A DNA stretch of 5,457 nt from Angelakisella sp. (lineage in GTDB: Bacteria > Bacillota > Clostridia > Oscillospirales > Ruminococcaceae), in NCBI GenBank assembly GCA_022795575.1, contig JAAWGY010000193.1, forward strand, positions 1 to 5,457, in the 5' to 3' direction. Numbering within the stretch: position 1 is the stretch's first letter; each line of letters opens with the position of its first letter. Both the position numbers and the translations under genes were made by a program. Under the pieces are notes generated by a model. That model had not been told where the DNA came from, ran no database searches, and saw only the letters and a list, made by a program, of their open reading frames with translations. This document shows positions 1 through 5,424 of this stretch, piece after piece.

Positions 1-618
1 GCAGGGGTAGGACAGAACGATGGTCAGGGTCTTGCCGTCTTCGCTGGCCTTGACGTTCAGCAGCTCCACGTCGGGCTCGGTGGTGGTGTTGCCCTCCTTG
101 TCGGGGTTGCCGATGGCGGCGGTGTAGCCGTCCACCATGCCGATGACCGTCTCGCCATAGGGGGCGGCCAGGTTGACGTCCGCCAGACGCTTGAAGCTGT
201 ACTCAAAGTCCTTGGCGTTCAGCTCGCTGCCGTCGCTCCACTTCAGGCCGTCACGCATGGTGAAGGTCCAGGTGAGGCCGTCCTCGCTGACGGTGTAGCT
301 CTCGGCCTGGCCGGGCTGCACCTCCAGGTTCTCATCGATGATGAGGAGGGTTTCAAACAGTGTCACCAGCATATTGCCGCCGTCCACGGCGCTGTTGAGG
401 GCGGGGTCCAGGGTCTCGGGGTTGGGCCCGATCTGTACCGTCACCTCGCCGGCGACGGTGGGGGTGGCGTCGGGGGCATCAGGGGTGCTGCTGCCGTCCG
501 GGGTGCTGCTGCCGGTAGGGGCAGGGGTGCTGCTCTGCTGGTTGTTACCGCCGCAGGCCGCCATGGCGGCGACCATCAGGGCTGCCAGCAGCAGCGCAAG
601 AATTTTCTTTGTGTTCAT
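1..618 (-). CDS. oppA: Oligopeptide ABC transporter substrate-binding lipoprotein OppA, N-terminal part (cut by window edge)
   Basis: Extracellular peptide-binding lipoprotein of the SBP_bac_5 family, which captures substrate and delivers it to the OppBC channel. The ATG at 618 follows a GGAG (627-630) by 8 nt. The first 206 codons are present and the rest lies beyond position 1; the family is usually 500-600 residues. Residues 1-21 form a lipoprotein signal: Lys4-Lys5, a hydrophobic core, then Met-Ala-Ala-Cys with Cys22 as the lipidated residue (Met at -3 is less common than Leu). Residues 23-57 are a Ser/Thr/Pro/Asp linker containing two GSSTPD units. The binding domain begins near residue 58. 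NPETLDPAL (66-74) and the stretch 112-145 (EDGLTWTFTMRDGLKWSDG, then a DFEYSFKRL ending) match the family's N-terminal signature. It is the last operon gene seen, 164 nt after oppF. The family is certain; the exact substrate is inferred from the neighbours. Confidence 0.9.
   Translation of the reverse strand, partial: MNTKKILALLLAALMVAAMAACGGNNQQSSTPAPTGSSTPDGSSTPDAPDATPTVAGEVTVQIGPNPETLDPALNSAVDGGNMLVTLFETLLIIDENLEVQPGQAESYTVSEDGLTWTFTMRDGLKWSDGSELNAKDFEYSFKRLADVNLAAPYGETVIGMVDGYTAAIGNPDKEGNTTTEPDVELLNVKASEDGKTLTIVLSYPC
478..513 (-). repeat. 18-nt tandem duplication in the oppA linker
   Basis: Two adjacent 18-nt units (496-513 and 478-495) agree at 16 of 18 positions. Both encode Gly-Ser-Ser-Thr-Pro-Asp (residues 36-41 and 42-47 of OppA). 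They lie in the flexible tether between the lipidated Cys22 and the binding domain. A related Ser-Ser-Thr-Pro occurs just before them at residues 29-32. The likely origin is slippage or duplication in a linker under little length constraint. Confidence 0.7.
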
Positions 619-644
619 TCTCTCATCTCCATAACTTCAGTTTA

Positions 645-665
645 CGCTGGGGAGCTTCCCCGGCG
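645..665 (-). other. Hairpin in the oppA leader, just upstream of its ribosome-binding site
   Basis: Nine base pairs (645-653 with 657-665, one of them G-T) close a 3-nt loop; the core is GGGGA/TCCCC. On the minus-strand transcript it ends 14 nt before the oppA Shine-Dalgarno sequence. No U-tract follows on the minus strand, so it is not a terminator there. A role in stabilising the oppA 5' end or spacing the ribosome-binding site is inferred. Confidence 0.55.
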
Positions 666-677
666 CTTGTATCTACA

Positions 678-694
678 CTGCGCCGAATGCGCAG
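678..694 (-). other. Short GC-rich hairpin between oppF and oppA
   Basis: CTGCGC (678-683) pairs perfectly with GCGCAG (689-694) around a 5-nt loop. It is the third of four hairpins met by a transcript passing from oppF to oppA. There is no adjacent T-tract, so it does not look like a terminator on either strand. Function unknown. Confidence 0.45.
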
Positions 695-714
695 GTAATA
701 CCGATAAAGGGCTT

Positions 715-747
715 CATCCCATCGTGATGGGATGCGGGGGCTTTTTT
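715..747 (+). terminator. Terminator-like hairpin with T6, oriented for the plus strand
   Basis: CATCCCATC (715-723) and GATGGGATG (726-734) are perfect complements. With a realistic 4-nt loop this is an 8-bp stem. A G-rich spacer and then six T (742-747) follow on the plus strand. On the minus strand, the direction of the operon, the stem is followed by AAGCCCTTTATC, a poor U-tract. As a minus-strand element it is better read as an intercistronic hairpin. No plus-strand gene is visible upstream of it, so terminator activity is uncertain. Confidence 0.4.
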
Positions 748-777
748 CTGCCCTTGGGCAGAAAATTTTTGGTTTTT
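744..777 (+). terminator. Second terminator-like hairpin with a T-rich tail, oriented for the plus strand
   Basis: TTTTCTGCCC (744-753) is the exact complement of GGGCAGAAAA (756-765). On the plus strand TTTTTGGTTTTT (766-777) follows, a classical intrinsic-terminator layout. On the minus strand the stem lies 17 nt after the oppF stop and is followed by A residues. There it would not terminate, but it could protect the 3' end of the oppBCDF message. The T-tail of the hairpin at 715-734 forms part of this stem's left arm, so the two elements are interlocked. Confidence 0.45.
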
Positions 778-782
778 CCGGC

Positions 783-1880
783 TCAGCCCATGGTAACGGG
801 GAGCAGGGGGGTCATCTCCCCCTCCACCTGGTCCAGGTTGTGGCAGGCGGCCCAGTGGCCGGCGGCTACCTCCCGGAACTCCGGCACCTCGGCGGCGCAC
901 CGCTCGGTGGCGTAGGGGCAGCGGGTGCGGAAGCGGCAGCCGCTGGGGGGATTCAGGGGGCTGGGCACATCCCCCTGGAGGGGGATACGCTTGGAGGCCC
1001 GGGCCACCCGGGGGTCCGCCACCGGGATGGCGGAAATGAGGCTGCGGGTGTAGGGGTGGACGCTGTGGGCGATAAGCTCAAAGCTGTCCGCCAGCTCCAC
1101 CAGCTTGCCCAGGTACATCACCCCGATGCGGTTGGAGATATGCTTGACGACGCTGAGGTCGTGGGCGATAAACAGGTAGGTCAGCCCCATCTCCCTCTGC
1201 AGATCCTCGAACATATTCACCACCTGGGCCTGGATGGAAACGTCCAGGGCGGAGACCGGCTCGTCGCAGACGATAAACTCCGGATCCACCGCCAGGGCCC
1301 GGGCGATGCCCACCCGCTGCCGCTGCCCGCCGGAAAACTCGTGGGGGTAGCGGTTGGCGTGCTCGCTGTTCAGGCCCACCCGCTCCAGAAGGCCGATGAT
1401 CTTATCCCGGCGCTCCTGCTTGGTGGCGCAGAGCTTGTGGATATCGATGGATTCCCCCACAATGTCCCCGATGGTCATCCGGGGGTCCAGGCTGGCGTAG
1501 GGGTCCTGGAAGACGATCTGCATCTTGCGGCGGAAGGGGAGCATATCCAACGCTGTTTTGGCGCCGCGTTTGGGCTTGCCGCTCTCGTCCAGCACCGGGT
1601 TGCCGTCGGCGTCCTGGAGGGGGCAGCGGCCGCTGTCAAAGATCACCTGGCCGTTGTAGATGATGCGGCCGTCGGTGGGCTCGTAGAGGCGGAGCATGGT
1701 GCGGCCCACGGTGGTTTTGCCGCAGCCGGATTCTCCCACCAGCCCCAGGGTCTCCCCCTTGCGGATGAAGAAGGAGACGTCGTCCACCGCCTGGACAAAG
1801 CGCCGGTTGGCGCCCCGTCCCCCGGCGGGGAAGTACTGCTGCAAATGCTGGATCTCGATGAGGTTCTGTTCTCCGCTCAC
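783..1880 (-). CDS. oppF: Oligopeptide ABC transporter ATP-binding protein OppF
   Basis: Cytoplasmic ATPase (365 residues) that pairs with OppD to power peptide import. It carries every ABC motif: Walker A GESGCGKT (49-56), Q-loop Gln125 in VFQDPYASL, signature FSGGQ (182-186), Walker B FIVCDE (202-207), D-loop SALD (210-213) and switch His240. The C-terminal oligopeptide extension starts at HPYTRSL (275-281) and holds Cys315, 321, 328 and 346, spaced as in iron-sulfur-binding members. The YASLDPRMTIG stretch and FSGGQRQRVGIARAL favour OppF over OppD. The start is GTG at 1880 inside GTGA, overlapping the oppD stop by 4 nt. A perfect AAGGAGG (1890-1896) sits 9 nt upstream, pointing to translational coupling. 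Residues about 86-109, rich in Asp, Gly, Lys and Pro, look like a loop insertion before the Q-loop compared with typical OppF. Confidence 0.96.
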   Translation of the reverse strand: MSGEQNLIEIQHLQQYFPAGGRGANRRFVQAVDDVSFFIRKGETLGLVGESGCGKTTVGRTMLRLYEPTDGRIIYNGQVIFDSGRCPLQDADGNPVLDESGKPKRGAKTALDMLPFRRKMQIVFQDPYASLDPRMTIGDIVGESIDIHKLCATKQERRDKIIGLLERVGLNSEHANRYPHEFSGGQRQRVGIARALAVDPEFIVCDEPVSALDVSIQAQVVNMFEDLQREMGLTYLFIAHDLSVVKHISNRIGVMYLGKLVELADSFELIAHSVHPYTRSLISAIPVADPRVARASKRIPLQGDVPSPLNPPSGCRFRTRCPYATERCAAEVPEFREVAAGHWAACHNLDQVEGEMTPLLPVTMG

Positions 1881-2875
1881 GCCTGTTCGCCTCCTTCCGC
1901 CGCTTCCTTCTGGCGCAGCCAGCAGTAGCTGTAGTGGGTATCGCTTAGCTGGGTCTTGGGGGGCATCCTACGCAAACAGATCTTCATGCAGCTGCGGCAC
2001 CGGGGGGCAAAGGGACAGCCCGCCGGAGGGTTCAAAAGGTCCACCGGCTGGCCCTCGATGGGCACCAGCCGCTCCGCCTCCTCGGTGGTCAGCTTGGGGA
2101 TGGAGCCGATCAGCCCCTTGGTGTACTCGTGGCTGGGCTGGTAGAAGATCTCGTCGGTGGTGCCGTACTCCACAATGTGGCCGGCGTACATAACGGCGAT
2201 GCGCTCGCACATACTGGCCACCACCCCCAGGTCGTGGGTGATCATAATGATGCTCATCCCCAGCTTTTGCCGCAGGTCCTGCATCAGCTCCAAGATCTGT
2301 GCCTGGATGGTGACGTCCAGGGCGGTGGTGGGCTCGTCGGCAATCAGCAGCTTGGGCTCGCAGGCCAGGGCGATGGCGATCATCACCCGCTGCCGCATCC
2401 CGCCGGAGAGCTCGTGGGGGTACTGGCGCAGCCGCTTTTCCGGCTCGTTGATGCCCACCAGCTCCAGCAGCTCCTTGGCCCGGGCGTTGGCCTCCGCCTT
2501 GCTTTTATCGGTATGGAGGCGGATGACCTCCTCGATCTGGTTGCCGATGGTGTACACCGGGTTCAGGCTGGTCATAGGGTCCTGGAAGATGATGGAGACC
2601 TCGTTCCCCCGCATCTTGCGGAACTCCTTTTCGGTCATCTGGTCCACCTGGTGGCCGTTAAAGCGGATGGTGCCGCCGATGAGCCGGCCGGGGTAGGCGG
2701 TAAGCCCCATAATGGAGTAGGCCGTCACCGATTTGCCGGAGCCGGATTCCCCCACGATGCCCAGCACCTCCCCCTCCTCCATCGAGAAGGAGACGCCGTT
2801 CAGCGCCTTTACCTCCCCTGCGGGGGTAAAGAAGGAGAGCCGCTCGTCCTTGATCTCCAGTAATTTCTCGCTCAT
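1877..2875 (-). CDS. oppD: Oligopeptide ABC transporter ATP-binding protein OppD
   Basis: Partner ATPase of OppF (332 residues, normal length) on the inner face of the membrane. Motifs in order: Walker A GESGSGKS (42-49), Q-loop Gln98 in IIFQDPMTSLNP, signature LSGGM (156-160) followed by RQRVMIAIAL, Walker B LLIADE (176-181), TTALD (183-187) and switch His214 in ITHDLGVVA. LSGGM with RQRVMIA, and FQDPMTSLNP, are the OppD/DppD forms. The C-terminal extension (from about 249, HEYTKGL) carries Cys287, 293, 300 and 318, plus an extra Cys296. Spacing X5-X6-X17 is the same as in OppF. Start is ATG 2875, 16 nt after the oppC stop, preceded by a purine-rich GGGAGGGGAG. The stop TGA (1879-1877) overlaps the oppF start. 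Nothing is missing or broken. Confidence 0.97.
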   Translation of the reverse strand: MSEKLLEIKDERLSFFTPAGEVKALNGVSFSMEEGEVLGIVGESGSGKSVTAYSIMGLTAYPGRLIGGTIRFNGHQVDQMTEKEFRKMRGNEVSIIFQDPMTSLNPVYTIGNQIEEVIRLHTDKSKAEANARAKELLELVGINEPEKRLRQYPHELSGGMRQRVMIAIALACEPKLLIADEPTTALDVTIQAQILELMQDLRQKLGMSIIMITHDLGVVASMCERIAVMYAGHIVEYGTTDEIFYQPSHEYTKGLIGSIPKLTTEEAERLVPIEGQPVDLLNPPAGCPFAPRCRSCMKICLRRMPPKTQLSDTHYSYCWLRQKEAAEGGEQA

Positions 2876-2891
2876 TTCGCTCTCCCCTCCC

Positions 2892-3929
2892 TTAATTCTT
2901 CAGCTTCGGGTCAAAGGCGTCCCGCAGGCCGTCGCCGAAGAGGTTAAAGACCAGGATGGTAACACTGATCAGGATAGCGGGCAGCAGCAGCAGGTGGGGG
3001 TAGGTGTTCATCCCCTTCACCGCGTCGGTGGCCAGCGAGCCCAGGGAGGGCATCGGCGCCGCCACGCCCAGCCCCAGGAAGCTCAGGTAGCTTTCGGTAA
3101 AGATGGCCGAGGGGATCTGGAGGGTGGTGGTGACAATCAGGGTGCCGATGCAGTTGGTGAGCAGGTGCTTGCGGATGATCCGGCCGCTGCCGGCCCCCAG
3201 GGCGCGGGCGGCGGTGACGTACTCCGATTCCTTCAGCACCAGCACCTGGCTGCGGGTAATCCGGGCCATGCTCACCCAGTAGAGGAGGGCGAAGACGATG
3301 AACATGGCGATAAGGTTGGAGCCCACCTTCTGCATCCACTCAAAGCCCGGGACGGCGGCCAGCTCGTCGATGCGGGGCCGCAGCGTCATGGCCAGCAGGA
3401 TAATCAGCAGGATATCCGGTATGGTGTACAGGATGTCGGTAAACCGCATCATGATGTTATCCACCCAGCCGCCGGCAAAGCCGGCCACCGCGCCAAAGGT
3501 AGCGCCGATGAGCAGCACCAGGATGGAGCACATGATGCCCACCGTCAGGCTGATCCGGGTGGCCATCATCAGCCGGACGGCAAAGTCCCGGCCCAGCTTA
3601 TCAGTGCCGCAGATGTGGGGGAACACCTTTTCCCCCGCCTCAATCTGTTGCAGCTCGGTTTTGCCGTACTCAAAGAAGGACAGGTTTTCGCTGTACTTAA
3701 TCTGCTGGTCGTAGGTATAGGGCCAAAAGCTGGGCAGGATGTAGGCAAAGACGATGATCAGCAGGATAAAGAAGAGGCTGACCATGGCAATCCTGTTCTT
3801 CCGCAGCCGGCGCAGGCCGTCGGCCCAAAAGTTGACGCTTTCCCGCATAATGACGAGGCTTTCCTTTTCGTCGGCGGTGGCGGGGGAAAAGTCGTCGGGG
3901 GCGTATGTGAGCTCTGTTTTTTCGTTCAC
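2892..3929 (-). CDS. oppC: Oligopeptide ABC transporter permease OppC
   Basis: Second membrane subunit (345 residues), forming the channel with OppB. A charged cytoplasmic N-terminus (about 1-45) leads into the first membrane helix at about 47-66, the OppC_N region. Next comes the OppC-family signature CGTDKLGRD (107-115). Further hydrophobic segments lie near 127-152, 168-182, 206-222, 262-278 and 312-331. The EAA coupling loop, which docks on the ATPases, is at 236-259 (EYVTAARALGAGSGRIIRK) with invariant Gly245. The C-terminus GDGLRDAFDPKL (332-343) is typical. The region about 183-204 is a polar extension on the loop before the EAA helix pair, longer than in E. coli OppC. Start is GTG 3929, with AAGGGAGG (3939-3946) 9 nt upstream. 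It lies 20 nt after the oppB stop. Confidence 0.95.
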   Translation of the reverse strand: MNEKTELTYAPDDFSPATADEKESLVIMRESVNFWADGLRRLRKNRIAMVSLFFILLIIVFAYILPSFWPYTYDQQIKYSENLSFFEYGKTELQQIEAGEKVFPHICGTDKLGRDFAVRLMMATRISLTVGIMCSILVLLIGATFGAVAGFAGGWVDNIMMRFTDILYTIPDILLIILLAMTLRPRIDELAAVPGFEWMQKVGSNLIAMFIVFALLYWVSMARITRSQVLVLKESEYVTAARALGAGSGRIIRKHLLTNCIGTLIVTTTLQIPSAIFTESYLSFLGLGVAAPMPSLGSLATDAVKGMNTYPHLLLLPAILISVTILVFNLFGDGLRDAFDPKLKN

Positions 3930-3949
3930 GGTGCTTTTCCTCCCTTCTG

Positions 3950-4867
3950 CTAACCCAGCTTGATGCGGGGGTCGATGACCTTGTAGAGGATATCCACAAG
4001 GACGTTGGCCAGGATCACCAGCGACGCCAGGATGATGGTGGTGCCCATAATCATGGTGTAGTCCCGGTTGGTGACAGAGGAGACAAACTCCCGCCCCAGG
4101 CCGGGGATGGTAAAGATCTTTTCCACCACAAAGGAGCCGGTCATCAGCGAGGCAAGCATCGGGCCCACATAGGCCACGATGGGGAGGATGGCGTTGCGCA
4201 GGGCGTGCTTAAAGAGGGTCTTGAAGCTGGAGAGGCCCTTGGCCTTGGCGGTGCGGATGTAATCCTGCCCCATGACGTCCAGCAGGCTGGAGCGCATCAG
4301 CCGGGTGATGTAGGCGGTGGGGTAGATGGCCAGCGCCGTCACCGGCATGATATAGGCGGAGAACTCGTTGAGGCCCATGGTGGGCAGCACCTTAAGCCAG
4401 CTGCCGAAGGTATACAGGAGCAGCACGCTGCTGATGAAGCTGGGGATGGCGATGCCGCAGGTGCCCAGCACGATGATAAAGTTATCGGCAAACCTGCCCC
4501 GGTTGTAGGCGGAGATACACCCCAGGGGGATGCCCACGCTGAGGGCCACCGCAACCGCGATGCCGGCCAGCCGGGCAGAGACCGGGAACTTGGAGAAGAT
4601 GATATCCGACACGGTACGCCCCCGCTGCCGCAGGCTGAAGCCCATATCCCCGTGGAGGAAGTCGGACATATAGGTAAAGTACCGCTGATGCAGCGGCTTA
4701 TCCAGCCCGAACTTTGCGGCCAGGGCCTCCTGGGCCGCCTTGCTGATGGATTTTTCTGCCACAAAGGGGCCGCCGGGGACCAGGTTCATCAGAAAGAAGG
4801 TCAGCGTCGCCACGATGAAGACGCTCAGGATTCCCATGGCGATACGCTTTAGAATATATTTGCTCAA
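3950..4867 (-). CDS. oppB: Oligopeptide ABC transporter permease OppB
   Basis: First membrane subunit of the importer. From the chosen TTG start (4867) it is 305 residues, the usual OppB length. The N-terminus MSKYILKRI is typical of OppB/DppB. Membrane helices are seen near 9-29 (followed by NLVPGGPF), 98-121, 130-155, 171-187, about 227-247 and 272-295. GDMGFSLRQ (73-81) is the family's conserved external motif. The EAA coupling loop is at 202-225 (DYIRTAKAKGLSSFKTLFK) with Gly211. The protein ends VIDPRIKLG, the common OppB tail. A GTG at 4876 would add three residues (Met-Thr-Arg) but lies only 1 nt from the AAGGAG (4878-4883), too close for use. The TTG is 10 nt away. An in-frame stop 9 nt upstream of the GTG rules out a longer form. 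First gene after the promoter. Confidence 0.94.
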   Translation of the reverse strand: MSKYILKRIAMGILSVFIVATLTFFLMNLVPGGPFVAEKSISKAAQEALAAKFGLDKPLHQRYFTYMSDFLHGDMGFSLRQRGRTVSDIIFSKFPVSARLAGIAVAVALSVGIPLGCISAYNRGRFADNFIIVLGTCGIAIPSFISSVLLLYTFGSWLKVLPTMGLNEFSAYIMPVTALAIYPTAYITRLMRSSLLDVMGQDYIRTAKAKGLSSFKTLFKHALRNAILPIVAYVGPMLASLMTGSFVVEKIFTIPGLGREFVSSVTNRDYTMIMGTTIILASLVILANVLVDILYKVIDPRIKLG

Positions 4868-4877
4868 CCGCGTCACG

Positions 4878-4883
4878 CTCCTT
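4878..4883 (-). promoter_or_regulatory. Shine-Dalgarno sequence that decides the oppB start
   Basis: AAGGAG on the minus strand. It is separated by 1 nt from the GTG at 4876 and by 10 nt from the TTG at 4867. Only the TTG has workable spacing, so it is taken as the oppB start codon. Confidence 0.65.
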
Positions 4884-4932
4884 GCTTATGCCGGCCACAC
4901 CGGGTACCTGCCGCATAATCTTGATATTTTAT

Positions 4933-4949
4933 TGTGATATGATACCACA
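4933..4949. promoter_or_regulatory. Imperfect inverted repeat over the -10 box: candidate operator
   Basis: Minus-strand TGTGGTAT-C-ATATCACA: 8-bp arms with one mismatch around a central base. It covers the whole -10 hexamer and the predicted start region, so a bound protein would block RNA polymerase. It resembles a CRP site superficially but has one base too many between the half-sites. The regulator is unknown. Confidence 0.4.
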
Positions 4950-4968
4950 GTAAAGCTGTTTTGGTCAA
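4939..4968 (-). promoter_or_regulatory. SigA-type promoter of the opp operon, extended -10
   Basis: The -35 box is TTGACC (4968-4963, 5 of 6 to consensus). After an 18-bp spacer comes the -10 box TATCAT (4944-4939, 5 of 6), preceded by TGG, which gives an extended -10 (TGnTATCAT). Predicted transcription start is about 4932, leaving a leader of roughly 65 nt before oppB. It lies in an AT-rich island within otherwise GC-rich DNA and points into oppB. It is the only convincing promoter found. Confidence 0.75.
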
Positions 4969-4988
4969 GGCAAAATGCCGGTTTTGCC
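4969..4988. promoter_or_regulatory. Perfect inverted repeat touching the -35 box: candidate regulator site
   Basis: GGCAAAA (4969-4975) and TTTTGCC (4982-4988) are exact 7-bp complements around 6 nt. The repeat begins at the base next to the oppB -35 hexamer, where activators commonly bind. It lies upstream of the predicted transcription start, so it would act as DNA rather than as an RNA hairpin of the operon message. The cognate regulator cannot be named. Confidence 0.4.
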
Positions 4989-5294
4989 GGAATTTCGCCA
5001 ATTCTGCCATGAAAAGGACAGGTTGGACCTGTAATTTTTATGGGGATGGTCAATTCTGACAGGTGTTTTTTCGGAGAAAATCGTTTTCCCGGGGTGTACT
5101 GGTGTATTTTGATGAGGGACATTTTGGGGGGATTGCTTCGTCTCCAGAGATATTGCTTTAGGTTTCTTGCTTTTTTCAGGAGGGCTTTTGGGGGCTTGTC
5201 TTAGGAGGGGACACCCGCCCCCACAACGAAACGGAGCAACAGAGCGGCAAACAAAGCACCCACGCTCCCCCCGCAGGGAATCGAAATCCGCCGG

Positions 5295-5321
5295 AGGCAC
5301 CTTAAAAACAGCAGGCACCTT
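5295..5321. repeat. 9-nt direct repeat
   Basis: AGGCACCTT occurs at 5295-5303 and again at 5313-5321, starts 18 nt apart, separated by an A-rich 9 nt. It may be part of a longer intergenic repeat or be coincidental. Confidence 0.35.
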
Positions 5322-5370
5322 TCGCAAAAGGATAGATAAGCTGCGAACGGACAGGCTCTTACGCCGGTGG

Positions 5371-5424
5371 TCCCAAAATGCGCCCGCCTCCAGCGCCTAC
5401 GGCGCGCGGCGGGCTGTTTTGGGG
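5371..5424. repeat. Large compound palindrome (REP-like or bidirectional terminator-like hairpin)
   Basis: Three nested stems share one axis. CCCAAAA (5372-5378) pairs with TTTTGGG (5417-5423). GCCCGCC (5382-5388) pairs with GGCGGGC (5408-5414). GCGCC (5393-5397) pairs with GGCGC (5401-5405) around a 3-nt loop. Small asymmetric internal loops (3x2 and 4x2 nt) separate them. T4 runs occur in the closing stem on both strands, so weak bidirectional termination is conceivable. The nested shape and extragenic site also fit a dispersed palindromic repeat. Confidence 0.5.

Noticed and set aside
614..631. Five-codon minus-strand leader ORF (M-E-M-R-E) whose TGA overlaps the oppA ATG
   Set aside because: It has no Shine-Dalgarno sequence of its own and contains the oppA Shine-Dalgarno sequence. 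It is probably coincidence.
619..782. Separate minus-strand promoter for oppA
   Set aside because: TAGATA and TATTAC were considered as -10 boxes, but neither has a reasonable -35 at 16-18 bp or an extended -10 TGn. Read-through from oppF is the simpler view.
732..1928. 398-codon plus-strand open frame opposite oppF
   Set aside because: It lies antisense to a complete, motif-rich OppF. Its product is low-complexity, rich in Gly, Ala, His, Val and Asp, with no recognisable domain. It is a typical GC-driven shadow frame.
2129..2863. 244-codon plus-strand open frame opposite oppD
   Set aside because: The same His/Gly/Val/Asp-rich antisense composition, fully covered by OppD with all its ABC motifs.
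2733..3953. 406-codon plus-strand open frame opposite oppC and the start of oppD
   Set aside because: It is long but antisense to two intact genes and rich in Gln, Gly, His and Asp. No family resemblance or promoter was seen.
4205..4852. 215-codon plus-strand open frame opposite oppB
   Set aside because: Antisense shadow of OppB, with composition like the other antisense frames.
4933..4949. CRP/FNR-type binding site
   Set aside because: The half-sites resemble TGTGA/TCACA, but the spacing is 7 rather than 6 and the site sits over the -10. It was kept only as a generic candidate operator.
5018..5040. Intrinsic terminator ACAGGT/ACCTGT followed by AATTTTTA on the plus strand
   Set aside because: The stem is only 6 bp with moderate GC, the T-run is short and not adjacent, and no plus-strand gene precedes it.
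5273..5290. tRNA T-arm-like stretch around ATCGAAAT
   Set aside because: There is no matching acceptor stem, anticodon arm or D-arm nearby, and the TTC of a T-loop is absent.
4965..5327. 120-codon minus-strand open frame upstream of the operon
   Set aside because: It starts at a TTG without a ribosome-binding site and runs to the -35 box. It overlaps the promoter-side inverted repeat, and its product resembles translated non-coding sequence.
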